Shown piece after piece: positions 34,970 through 44,796 of a DNA stretch of 56,552 bases (positions within the stretch are counted from its first letter, which is position 1; each line of letters begins with the position of its first letter). Source of the DNA: Phellopilus nigrolimitatus (lineage: Eukaryota; Basidiomycota; Agaricomycetes; Hymenochaetales; Hymenochaetaceae); the NCBI GenBank assembly GCA_021029095.1, contig JAJOHG010000161.1, positions 1-56,552 of the forward strand, given 5' to 3'. Made by a program: the position numbers and the translations under genes. The notes beneath the pieces are model-generated. The model saw nothing but the letters and a program-made list of their open reading frames with translations. It had not been told where the DNA came from and made no database searches.

Positions 34970-34977
34970 TATAACAA
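34970..34977 (+). promoter_or_regulatory. TATA-like box, F-box copy 4
   Basis: TATAACAA lies 50 nt before the ATG at 35020, in the place of TATAAAAA in copies 2 and 5. It is followed by TTGGCCATTGGCCC. Confidence 0.5.
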
Positions 34978-35019
34978 TGCAAGCCCTGCTATGTACATTG
35001 GCCATTGGCCCACTCAGCA

Positions 35020-36680
35020 ATGCCTTTTGACGCGTCTGCAGTTCCAAGTGATATCTGGTTCGAAATCGCCTCGTTTTCTGGCTTTAAGGAAGTGCTATCT
35101 CTTGAGGCCGTGCGTTTTCCAATATGTCTATCTGACTGTAAATTTAATTCTTTAATTTTTGTTTCAGACGTGCAGGTTTCTTCGCGAGCTGATCGCAAAC
35201 AAAGTCTTTTGGCTAGAACGACTCCATGTGCTGGACAAAGACCTTGCGCCAAACATAGCTCCACACGTCTCCATCAACGACCTTTCCTGGCAAGAACTGC
35301 GCAACCTAGTCGTGTGTGCACGGCGGCGCCATCTTACCTGCACTGGCCCCGCTCCGCTGTTACCCACACGCGAAACCACAGTACGAGTAGGATTTGTGAA
35401 TTCTGACGCTACAGTTGGCAGACCGCTTGGCTACATAGTGAACATGAAGCTACTCCCTGGTGGTAAGCTCCTCCTGGTCCTCTGGTCTGAGGGCGACTTG
35501 CAGTGCTGGACCGTGCCGGGCGGCGAGTGTGTCTGGAGTTACCGTCCGCAGTCTGAAGCGCAGGACATGCCACCGATGAAAGTGTGCAGCTTCACCTATG
35601 ACATGCAGGCGAACGGCGACGTGCGTGTGCTTGTGGTGAGCGAATCTACTGACTTGGATGTCTTCGAAAGGTAAGAAATACGATGTCGATGGAACATTTA
35701 AATCTGCCATGTCAATACTGATACTTTATTGTTGTTCAGGACTCTCGAGATATTCCAAATTTTGCCCCGAGAAATGCCCCGAGAAAAGACTCCTGTACCG
35801 CTTTACAAGCACGAGCTGGAACACCTTAATAGAATGAACGAACAAGTAAGGCGCCCAAAGTTAAGTGGTGACGTATGGACAGTCTGCACAGCAACCCATC
35901 TTATCGTGACGTTTTGGAGAGAAGACCGCTCCGTTGTGATCCGTGAGGTGTGTACCCACATCTTTTGAGAGCGCGTGAGATGAAATGGGCTAATAACTTT
36001 CTTCTGCACAGTGTTTTCCTGAAGACGTACATTTGGTAGATGACTATGTCATTGGCGTGATCGGTCTCCACGAGGATAAGTCGATCATCGCCTTTCGGCT
36101 TTCGTCCATACGCAATATCCGACCTAGTGCCTCCGCGCCAGGCCTGACGCAGATTCTGACACTGGAGCGTGACATTCCCTATGTCAGCTGCCCCCACCCG
36201 CGCGCCCTGGATCATCACTGGACTTTTGTAACGCTGTCCATCTGCACCTTCCATTGGAAGCCCGAAGCGGAACGAAAGCGAAATGGCATCTCTATCACTA
36301 TGTCGGCACACGTCTACGAACAAGGTACTAACCGAGTCTTCCCTGTGCTGGACTTTGTCCTCTTCACGACCGCTACAGATACAGCCGGTTTAAATGCCAG
36401 TGCTCCGAAAAACGTAACCTTGGGCTCGCGAGCTCACACGATCAGTTGCGTGAGCCGGCCTTCGCAGGGTGGCTCGGTATTAGTTTACTTCCGTGATGAA
36501 CCCCCTGTCGAGAACCCCGAAGAAGAGGCGTGGATGCTCGCTACTGTCTCCTGCACGGGAGAAATGACGTACCGCACACTCAACATGCCGGACGCTCACA
36601 TAGCAGAACTGGAATTCTACAGCGGCGCGCTCTACTTTTCGACGACGGAAGAATCCGTCGTCATCCAGTACTTTGACTGA
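35020..36680 (+). CDS. Array F-box gene, copy 4 (intact, 489 residues)
   Basis: The exons are 35020-35109, 35168-35670, 35740-35947 and 36012-36680. The phases are 0, 2 and 0, with GTGCGT, GTAAG and GTGTGT donors and AG acceptors as in the sister copies. No stop occurs in the 489 codons. Residues 1-50 are the F-box (DIWFEIASFSGFKEVLSLEA|TCRFLRELIANKVFWL). Exon 2 contains HVSINDLSWQELR, MKLLPGGKLLLVLW and LQCWTVPGGECVWSYRP. Exon 3 repeats REMPRE, a small in-frame duplication near 35,772. The protein ends FSTTEESVVIQYFD. It is the likeliest functional member: intact frame, TATA-like box and CCAAT-like boxes. Its role as an SCF ubiquitin-ligase adaptor is inferred from the F-box; the target is unknown. 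Confidence 0.85.
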
Positions 36681-36689
36681 AGCTTTATA

Positions 36690-37060
36690 TTGTCCTCCGG
36701 TAGACACATTGATCTCAGTATATCGTAATTGTAGAGCGCTCAGTACTGCTTGTTGATGGAAATGCTGTATAGTAGATAATGAAATGTCGAATTGCGATAT
36801 AATTCCAAGCCCAGCTCCAGTTCTCAATCATTTTCCTCCATCATTCCCCGCTGCATACGCGTCCTCTGCAGATAATGAGTTTACAGCAAATATAATGGTA
36901 AATACGCGCATTTCTTACAGCCATTTTCTTCTGTTCTCGAAAATGCTCATGCGGAAACCGACTGAGTAAATAACCCCTATTGATTGTCAGCGACAATTTC
37001 AGTTTCTCAGAGCCGAAGTCGCAGGTTCTCAAGAGGACGATGAGTAACGGGGATCATGTT
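36690..37060 (+). repeat. F-box downstream tail, copy 4
   Basis: Nearly identical to the tail after copy 2 for about 300 bp. The 22-bp core at 36880-36901 lies in the orientation shared with copies 3 and 5 and opposite to copy 2. Confidence 0.7.
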
Positions 37061-37109
37061 AAGAAAAAAAGGCTACCATATGGGAACGAAGGTATCTAGT
37101 GTTTAGTAC

Positions 37110-37290
37110 AACATATCCTGCACTATCGAACCTTGCGGCGACGCGGGGAGCACCTAACAAGCCTGCCTGCTTCGAGAAGCTGCGCAGCAGGCACGCAGGA
37201 CGCTGGAAGGATGAGGGCAACGGAACAAGTGAACGCGTGTGGGTTGTTTTGGGAGAGGAGGTTCGCGACCAGGCGTGGTTCACTTGGAGC
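37110..37290 (-). pseudogene. Kinase-like relic fragment
   Basis: The piece with GGCGACGCGGGGAGCACCTA, then GCCTGCCTGCTTCG, is the distal part of the relic at 30,255-30,400 and of the inverse at 39,540-39,640. Only non-coding remnants remain. Confidence 0.5.
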
Positions 37291-37309
37291 TTATGCTGCG
37301 TGCGACCGG

Positions 37310-38420
37310 AGGGACAGGTCATCCGCATATGCGGCCACGCTCCTACCTGATCAGTGCGTGCACAGCTCCCGCGCGCTCTGAAGAGTTCCTCAGCGCACCA
37401 CCATGCGCTTTGAGGCGCAGGCGAAGACATGTCGGCGCCGCAGGCAGCAGCCGCGACGGCGGCATCTCCGCCCACCGTCTCTTGTGTCGGAACGTGCGCT
37501 CGCGCGCCGTCGTGGCTCTAGGCATGCAGGGCACGATATAGCGCCCGTCCCGACCGGAGCTCGCGCATTTCACACCCAGCCATTCTCGCGCGTCAGACCA
37601 TCTGTGCGAAGTTGTTCTGTCCACACAGACGTGCTCAGAAAATAGAAGCGTGCAACTCACCTTTTCCGTCCCATACGACACAAGCCATTTGTTCTTGAGC
37701 GCCATTTTCCCGCCTTCTCTGCATTCCATCGTCGTCATCCTAGAAGATGAGCACCCGACCAAGCTTCCTGCATGCAAAACCCTACTGCCTCCGTTCGGAG
37801 AGTCGAAATCCGCAGCACATCAGTGACAGAAAACGAGAAGGCAACTTCAGGGATCTTGAGTAGCTGTTACGCATGATGGGCTTAGCGGCGCCATCGTCTT
37901 TTGTGCTCATCCGCCGTATAGCAGGAGGTCATAGTTGAAAGTTCGGATATATATGTCATCCACCAGCGTAGTCAGCGAGAACTTGTGTTATGAAGGAAAT
38001 GACGCGGAGAACAATTGCAGACGGCTTCGAGCTCGACCGCCGGAAGCAACAGCAACAGCAGCAGCAAACGCGCCATCTTTTCCCACCCCATAATCGCACC
38101 CTCTCAGCCTCCAGCGCTTCCTCCTTGATGCCTCGATGGACCCCCGTCCGCCGCCTCGTCCATACTCGCGTACGCACGCTCCTTGGCCACCCCGGCCGTG
38201 CGTATGCCCTCTCTCCTGTTCCCAGGTCAATAGCACTAAGGGAGCTCGCAGATAGGCAGACCTCAATGGAGAACACGAGGGCGTGGACACCGTCGATGCG
38301 ATTGGAAACTGCATGATGAATTTAAATCCCTTGCTCTCCAGAATGTTGATAAACTTGATTCGAGTCGATCGAATGGACAGCTGCGGCACGTGACGTAGCT
38401 AAATCGTGGCATTCTCTCAC
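37310..38420 (-). repeat. Repeat module R, copy 2 (inverted)
   Basis: In gene orientation the order is the same as in copy 1: the GCGTCGACGGTGT-like segment near 38,300, a CAG/CTG tract (38,047-38,068), TCATTTCCTTCATAACAC, a TATATATC element near 37,950, and the small frame starting MECREGGKMALKNKWLV at 37,732. That frame reaches a stop shortly after its intron (GWV-stop). Confidence 0.55.
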
Positions 38421-38429
38421 GCCTTTTAT

Positions 38430-39097
38430 AATATCCCGTCTGCACGGAGTGTCTATACTAAAGCCCTTAGGAGCCTTCTTCTAGTGTATCTCGGGCTTGT
38501 CATCTGAACTGGCATTCGCACGTATTCTGAAGGCGCGCCGACAGTGCCCACTCGCAATCAAGCTGGCCGCGTTGAACCGCAACAGCATCGTGTGAATACG
38601 ATGAATAGGTCGCTTAAGAGACAACGATGTCTCTTACATATGTGCAGCAGTAAGCATTCTAACTGAACGGGTCATCTTCGGAGAATTTCGACGGCTTCCC
38701 TCATGAGAGCTCGGTGACGTGGATGTGGAATCCGAGATGGCTGGCAGATCACCGAACGGGAGAGAGCTTGCGTGCGCGCTGATCGAAGAAAGTGCGCGAC
38801 CTCATGCGTGAATGCCCCATTTCTCAGACCAAATACAGCTGAAGCTCACATACAAGCCAACTATACCTCCTCGTGGACTCCACCTGTAGAAGAACTACGC
38901 GCGTTCGCTCGTGCCGTTCCCCTGAGCCCACCAACGTCTCGCGTACTTCATGTTCATGCCGGAACAAGTCTGTGTAAATATACCTCTATTCATGACCAGC
39001 GGCGATTTCAGTTTCTCAAGGCAGGCGCCGCTGGCCGCGGTTTTTTAAAAGCACTCACAGGTGTGCCAACGGGTAAGGAGGAAACCGCCGCGACACG
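38430..39097. other. Dispersed repeat pieces, no gene
   Basis: The stretch at 38,710-38,820 matches 27,420-27,510. The stretch at 38,970-39,030 resembles the F-box tail (CAGCGGCGATTTCAGTTTCTC). No open frame with domain content is present. Confidence 0.4.
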
Positions 39098-39640
39098 TGA
39101 TGCGGGCTTCGGATCCGATGCGTTCAATGGTTCTGACTACGAGCTGCCTGACATCCCTAATGAGTACGGAGCGTCTATGCTAACGCGCTTCAAGTTTTTA
39201 CTAACAATTTTCTATTCTAGTGTATCTTGGGACTCACTGTCAAAGACGCTGTTGGAGAAAACTGGTTGTCCGCTGACTCTGCCAGAGGACACACTGTTCC
39301 GTTGTCCTTGACGAAGCTCACCGCTCCACCCGATCTTGTTAAACTGCATTTTTATGAGGAATACTGTCAGATTCTCCCTGACGGCCCTTCACCGCATTTA
39401 AGTGTAATCCGTCGCACCGCCAGCGTCCTGGGGACCAGATCGAACTAGAAATGTTAGCCAATCGCCTACTTGGCCTAGGCGAACACGGTCGCGAACTTCC
39501 GCCCGCGAAACAACGCCGACGCGTCCATTCGTCCCTCGTCCTTCCAACGTCCTGCGCACCTGCTACGCGGCTTGAGTTTCTCGAAGCAGGCAAGCTGGTT
39601 AGGTGCTCCCCGCGTCGCAGAAAGGCTCGATAGTGCAGGA
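39098..39640 (+). pseudogene. Kinase-like gene relic
   Basis: An acceptor near 39,222 opens LGLTVKDAVGENW and then PPDLVKLHFYEEYCQILPDG, aligned with LTLKGAVKETRS and TDLVEPYCYEKPYQIRPDG of the intact gene. A stop follows at about 39,447, then MLANRLLGLGEHGRELPPAK, the damaged counterpart of ISADRLLGLGVDGLVF. The ATP-binding lysine and the catalytic core are absent. Confidence 0.6.
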
Positions 39641-39691
39641 TATGCCGTGCGAAACACTAGATATTTTCGTTACCATATGGTATTTTGTTTC

Positions 39692-39711
39692 TTAACTGTG
39701 ATCACAGTTAA
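39692..39711. repeat. Perfect 20-bp palindrome, second copy
   Basis: The same self-complementary 20-mer as at 30,169-30,188 lies at the junction of a kinase relic and an inverted F-box tail. Confidence 0.85.
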
Positions 39712-39729
39712 TCATCATGCTCTTGAGAA

Positions 39730-40010
39730 CCTGCGGCTCTAAGAAGTGAAATAGCCGCTGACAATCAGTAGGGAGGTATTTACTCGGGTCGGTTTCTGCA
39801 TGAGTATGTAAGAGAACAGAAGAGAAGGACTGTAAAAAATGAGACTATTTACTGTACCATTGCATTTACTGTAAATTTGTTTCTGCAGAGGACACGCATG
39901 TAGCGGGGAATGACGGGCTCCACATTTCATTATTTACTACACAGCATTTCCATCGACAAGCAGAACCGAGTGCTCTACAATTACGATATACTGAGATCAA
40001 TGTGTCTACC
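39730..40010 (-). repeat. F-box downstream tail, copy 5
   Basis: In inverted orientation it carries TAGACACATTGATCTCAGTATATCG and the TTTACAGTAAATGCAATGG core, matching the tails of copies 2 and 4. Confidence 0.65.
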
Positions 40011-40028
40011 GGAGAACAATACAAAGCT

Positions 40029-41679
40029 TCAGTCAAAGTACTGGATGACGACGGATTCCTCCGTCGAAAAGTAGAGCGTGCCGCTGCAGAATTCCAGTTT
40101 TGCTCTGATAGTGTGTGGCATGTTGAGTGTGCGGTACGTCACGTCTCCCGCGCAGGAGACAGTAGCGAGCATCCACGCCTCTTCTTGGGGGTGCTCGACA
40201 AAGGGTAAATCGCTGAACTTGATCATTACCGAGCCAGCCTGCGAAGGCCGGCTCACCTGACTGTCCTTGCGAATCTGCGAATCCAAGATCATAGTCCCCG
40301 GACGCTCAAGATGCGTGATGGATGGAAGATTGGCATTTGGACTGACTGTACCTGCAGTAGTCGTCAAGATGAAAGAATCCAACACAGAGAAGTATCGAGA
40401 GGCTTCTTGGTTAAACATGTCCATCGACATAGTGATAGAGATGCCTTTTCTCTTTCGTTCCGCTTCTGACTTCCAATGGAAGGTGCAGATGGACAGCCTT
40501 GCATCAGAGCAGGACATGGTAGGGATACGCGGGACGAGGCAGCTGGCATAGGGAATGTCACGCTCCAGTGTCAAAATCTGCGCCACGCGCGAGTCAGAGG
40601 CACTAGGCAGGATGTTGCGTATGGACGAAAGGGAAATGGCAATGATTGACTTGTCCCGATGGTGCTGTAACGCGCCAATGATATAGCCATCTACCAAGTG
40701 TACGTCTTCGAGAACACACTGCAGAAAGCAAAGCATGAGTCCATTTCAAGTCGCGCGCTTTCATCAGATGTGGTCACACACATTAAGGATTATGACCGAA
40801 CGTTCTTCTTTCCAGAATGTTAGGAGAAGTCTGTCCACCATGAGGATTGCGAATACGTCGCCACTCAACCTTGCAACCAGCATTCCCCGCATAGAATCAT
40901 GCTCTGTCGTGTATTTGTAAAGCCGTTTAGGAGTCTTTCCTCGATGGGGCGAGATTTGGAATATCCGGAGAGTTCTGATCAGCAGTAAATCATCAGTATG
41001 GCACAGCAATTTAAATGTTCCATTGTCATCGTATTTCTCACCTATCACTGGCAGCCCAACCATCAGGTTCGCTCACCACGAGCACACGAACATCGCCGTC
41101 TGCCTGCATTTCATAAGCAAATCCCGCCCTCAGCAGGACGCGAGAGTCAGGCGGACGGTAAGTCCAGAGACACTCGCCGCCAGGCACGGTCCAGCACTGC
41201 AAGTATCCCGAACCCCAGAGGACCAGGAGGAGCGCCCCGCCAGGGAGCAGCTCCATGTCGACCAGGAAATTATATCGTCGGTCAGGTGTATCGTCCGAGT
41301 TCAGGGATCCCACACGTATTGTGATCTCGCGTGTGGGTCACGTCGGGGCGGAGCCGGTGCAATTGAGACGGCGCCGGTGCGCGCGCTCAACTAGGGTGCG
41401 TAGTTCTTCCAAGGTGAGGTCCCTGAGGGAGACATGGCGGGGTAAATCGGGTGCATCATCTTGTTCCAGCTCACGGAAGCGTTTTAGCCAGAAGAGTCCG
41501 TTGGAGACTACCTCGTGAAGAAACTTGCATGTCTGAAGCATGAGTTAGAGAGATATTTACAGTCAGACGAGCATATTGGAAACACGCACGGCCCCGAGAG
41601 CTAGGACTGTCTTTAAGTCCGCCAGCATGGCGATTTCGAACCAGGTATCATTTGAAACTGCAGACACGTCGAAAGGCAT
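40029..41679 (-). pseudogene. Array F-box gene, copy 5, with one nonsense codon
   Basis: The exons are 41679-41590, 41532-41042, 40974-40782 and 40718-40029 (488 codons counting stops). The structure and phases equal those of the other copies; the second donor is GTGAGA. The F-box reads TWFEIAMLADLKTVLALGA|TCKFLHEVV. TGA at 41338-41340 stands where copy 2 has CGA in the segment GPAPMRPTRE, a single C-to-T change. All other codons are open and the protein end STEESVVIQYFD is preserved. The promoter retains TATAAAAA. It is closest to copy 2 in exon 2 and to copies 2 and 4 in exon 4. A truncated product of about 94 residues would keep only the F-box. Confidence 0.75.
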
Positions 41680-41721
41680 TACTAAATGGGCCGATGGCCA
41701 ATGTACACAGCAGGGCTTGCA

Positions 41722-41729
41722 TTTTTATA
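41722..41729 (-). promoter_or_regulatory. TATA box, F-box copy 5
   Basis: TATAAAAA lies 43 nt upstream of the ATG at 41679, followed by the TTGGCCAT element. It is preserved although the coding frame is broken. Confidence 0.5.
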
Positions 41730-41859
41730 TGCTTCATGCAGTTTGCGCCAGGCTCGTAGCTAGCAGAGATGTGGCGGTTACTTCGTGGCGGATGGCTGCG
41801 GGAATAAGTTCGCGCGGGCTTGGATGCAAAGCTGTGGGAACTCGCAATCATTGTGGTAG

Positions 41860-42779
41860 GCTCGTGACCAGTGTGGCGGCTGGTCTTGCTCGTGGAGGTG
41901 AGAGCGAGCGCAATCGAAATGAGTGTAGACTTTCTTCATCCACGAACACAAGCATCCTGCGACCATATTCCTCAGTTTGCCTCCCGTGGAGTTCCGTCGT
42001 TTTCCTCAGTCCCCAGGAAGACTCCTCCGGGCCTGTCCACGTAGGCCTCCGAATACGCGCTCAAGCCTGAACTGGACTCGACATTACAATGAGTACCATG
42101 CCCATGCTCCCACTCGCGTGTCTGTACGCTTCCAGCTGACTCCCACGCACACTACACGATGTTCCTCAAAAACTGAAGGCGTGCACGGCTCGAGATTCCA
42201 TCTACACTTGGAGACGGGGAATGCTGAGCGTGAGGGGCCGACTGGCGTGGAGAGCTAGGCCCTGCGACCGCACGGTCCGATTCCGCTTCTGCCAGAACCA
42301 TCCGCCTGCTTTGAGAATTGGGACCGCGCGGCAGGCACGAAAGACGATGGGCGGGTTCAGGTAACGCGACGAGCAGGTACAGTTAACTCGTATTCAAGCC
42401 TGAGCTGCGTGCGGTCGGAGAAATAGGACGTTCGCATATGATACCGCGCTCCTTCTTTGACCGGCGCGTGCGCAAGATCCCATACGCTCTGGAATCTGCC
42501 AGTCAACTCGGATTGCACATCCGCGCTGCCTAGACGAAGCAGGCCGTCGCAATTCGCCGGAGTTCAGTTGGCTTAAGGTTCATATGGGAGACATGGATCT
42601 CTATAGGCGATTCTCATGGAGCTTATCGTATAGACCCAGTTGACAATAACTGTAGCTTTAGTTTCAGAGTGGATTGCGCTTTTCAAGTGTAGAGGAAAGG
42701 ACTATTAGTAAGAAGCGATTTTTACACTGCGTGGGACCATGCACGTGCCCATACACGTGACAATTCGCCCGTGCGCACA
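41860..42779. other. Upstream flank of F-box copy 5, then dispersed repeats
   Basis: The part at 41,870-42,120 is the inverted counterpart of the shared upstream region. The part at 42,490-42,740 shares pieces with 25,130-25,200 and, inverted, with 27,050-27,320. No gene is supported. Confidence 0.45.
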
Positions 42780-43490
42780 GTTCTGAAGTGTTCCTCAGCG
42801 CGAACATCGAGCACTTTGAGGCGCAGGCGAAGACACATCTGCGCCGCAAGCAGCAGCCGCGATGGCGGCATCGCTGTCCATCGTCACTTGTGCTGGAAAG
42901 TGCGCTCGCACGCCGTCATGGCTCCAGTGCAGGGCACGGTATAGCGCCCGTCATGACTGGGCGTCCTGGCCTCGGCGTTGAGCTCGCGCGTTTTGCGCCC
43001 AGCCGTTCTCGGGCGGAAGGCCATCTGTTTCAAGTTGTTCAGTCAACACAGACGTTCTCAGAGAATTCATACGACACAAACCATTTATTCTTGAGCGCCA
43101 TCCTCCCGCACTCGATGCATTCCATCGTCGTCATCCTTTAAGACGAGCACCCGACCAAGCTTCCTGCATGCAAAAGCCAATCGCATTCGTTCGGCGAGTC
43201 GAAATCTCCAGCGCGTCAGCGGCAGACAATGAAAAGGGTCTTAGTGGCAGGTACGGTGATCTTGAATAGTTGTTACGCATGATGGGCTTGGCGACGCCAG
43301 CGTCTATTGCCCTCGTCCGCCACGTAGCAGGAAGTCATAGTTGGAAGTTCGGATATATATGTGTCATCCAGGCAGCGTAGTCTACGGCCACATGGAGAGA
43401 ACTTGCGTTATGAAGGAAATGACGTGGAGAACAATCGCAGATGGCTTCGAGCTCGACCGCAAGAAGCAACAGCAACAGCATCAGAAAAGG
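42780..43490 (-). repeat. Repeat module R, copy 3 (inverted, truncated)
   Basis: It carries the CAG/CTG tract (43,465-43,482), CATTTCCTTCATAACGCAAG, a TATATATC element near 43,355, and the small frame starting MECIECGRMALKNKW at about 43,128. The frame is broken after its intron. The distal promoter part is missing because the F-box relic starts immediately at 43,495. Confidence 0.55.
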
Positions 43491-43494
43491 CGCT

Positions 43495-44060
43495 GGTGAG
43501 GTGCGTGTATAGGCTGTGAGCGAATCTGCTAACGGGCATGCCGTCGAAAAATGAGAAATACGATGTCGATGGAACATTTAATCATACTGACACTTTACTG
43601 CTGTTCAGGACTCGAGATATTCCGAAAGTTTCCCCGTTAAAAGAGTACTGTACGACTTTCCGAGCGCAAGCCAAAACAAATCAAATAATAGAACGTTGGA
43701 AGCCTGAGAAATAAAAGCGAAAAGATAACATTTAACCGAAACACCTCTCGAATCTGCTCTGTGCTAGACTTTTTTCTCTCGGAAGGCCCTACAAATACAG
43801 CCGGTGTGTCAGACAACGGCACTCTTCTCCCAACTGACAGTCTCCCATAAACCACGCGCATTGACCGTCCGGAGATTATAATATTGGACCCGCACCTTAG
43901 CATGGACAGTCGCGTGAGTCGGCCTTCGCAGGTTGGTTCGGCAGTGATCAAGTTCCACGATCCTCTCTGACCAAGACAACCAAGAGGATGCGTGGATCCT
44001 CGCTGCCGTCTCTTGTAGAGGAGCAGTGGAGGATTCATACTTATGCTGTTTAACCGCCTT
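43495..44060 (+). pseudogene. F-box relic (exons 2-4, strongly decayed)
   Basis: The end of exon 2 with its donor destroyed, an intron, and TTCAGGACTCGAGATATTCC (exon 3 start) are recognisable. Exon 4 pieces such as NTAGVSDNGTLL, MDSRVSRPSQVGSAVIKF and then WILAAVS-like sequence follow, with an internal deletion and several stops. It is older than the full-length copies and is the only plus-strand copy at this end of the array. Confidence 0.6.
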
Positions 44061-44796
44061 ACAGTGCTTTGCGCAAGTCAAATGAGTCATCTTTAGTTTT
44101 ACTGATGTATAGGAGACACCAGAAGGAAATTGAAAGGCTCATTATTTTGAATAGCTAGGCTCATTAGAGGCCAACGTGTCGTTTGCTGCGGACGTGGTCT
44201 GAGAAGAGCCAGAATCAAAACTCGCAGTTGACAAGCGCTTCTTCACGGAGTGAAAACGCTAAACTGGAAGACGGCTTTTCGCACAATCGAGGCGACGTAC
44301 CTTACGATTAGGAAATCCGAGAATCGAAAATTCGTTAAACGAAGAGCTGCAATTAATCTTCTCGTAGCTGAAGCTTAGAGTGACACGATTACAGAAAAAT
44401 TCTTCCAGTCCTGTGTGAGAGCATCGTGTCCTCCTGTTTGCATCCGGAAAGAAATGCAGCTGATGGGCTTTGGGATATCCGTGATTTAGTCTGGCACCTC
44501 TGGCTCAAATATGGAAGAAGGAATCTAATAGATGTCGAACCTGCAGTTACTCGTTGTCGAGGGAGTTATAGAAAAGGCGTGCAGACGTTGTTCTTTTAAG
44601 ACGTGAAAAGCCAATATTGTCAAAAGAGGCTGTCTAGTTAGTACTTAGCCCGCGACAATAGTATCTAAACATGAATAGCAAGCAGTATCAAAGTTTAAAA
44701 TTTACGAGTCTGTATATCCCTGACATCGGCACAAGAACTGAACCACGCTCGCATTCCAAGGTCTTCGAATCGCCAGCAGAAGTCTTCAACAAATTT
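44061..44796. other. No gene seen
   Basis: AT-rich sequence without repeats shared with the array; it probably contains the 3' flank of the kinase-like gene on the minus strand. Confidence 0.4.

Noticed and set aside
37343..37777. A 144-codon minus-strand gene
   Set aside because: Its N-terminus is the module-R first exon, and the rest reads through an intron and a shifted second exon. The spliced form hits a stop.
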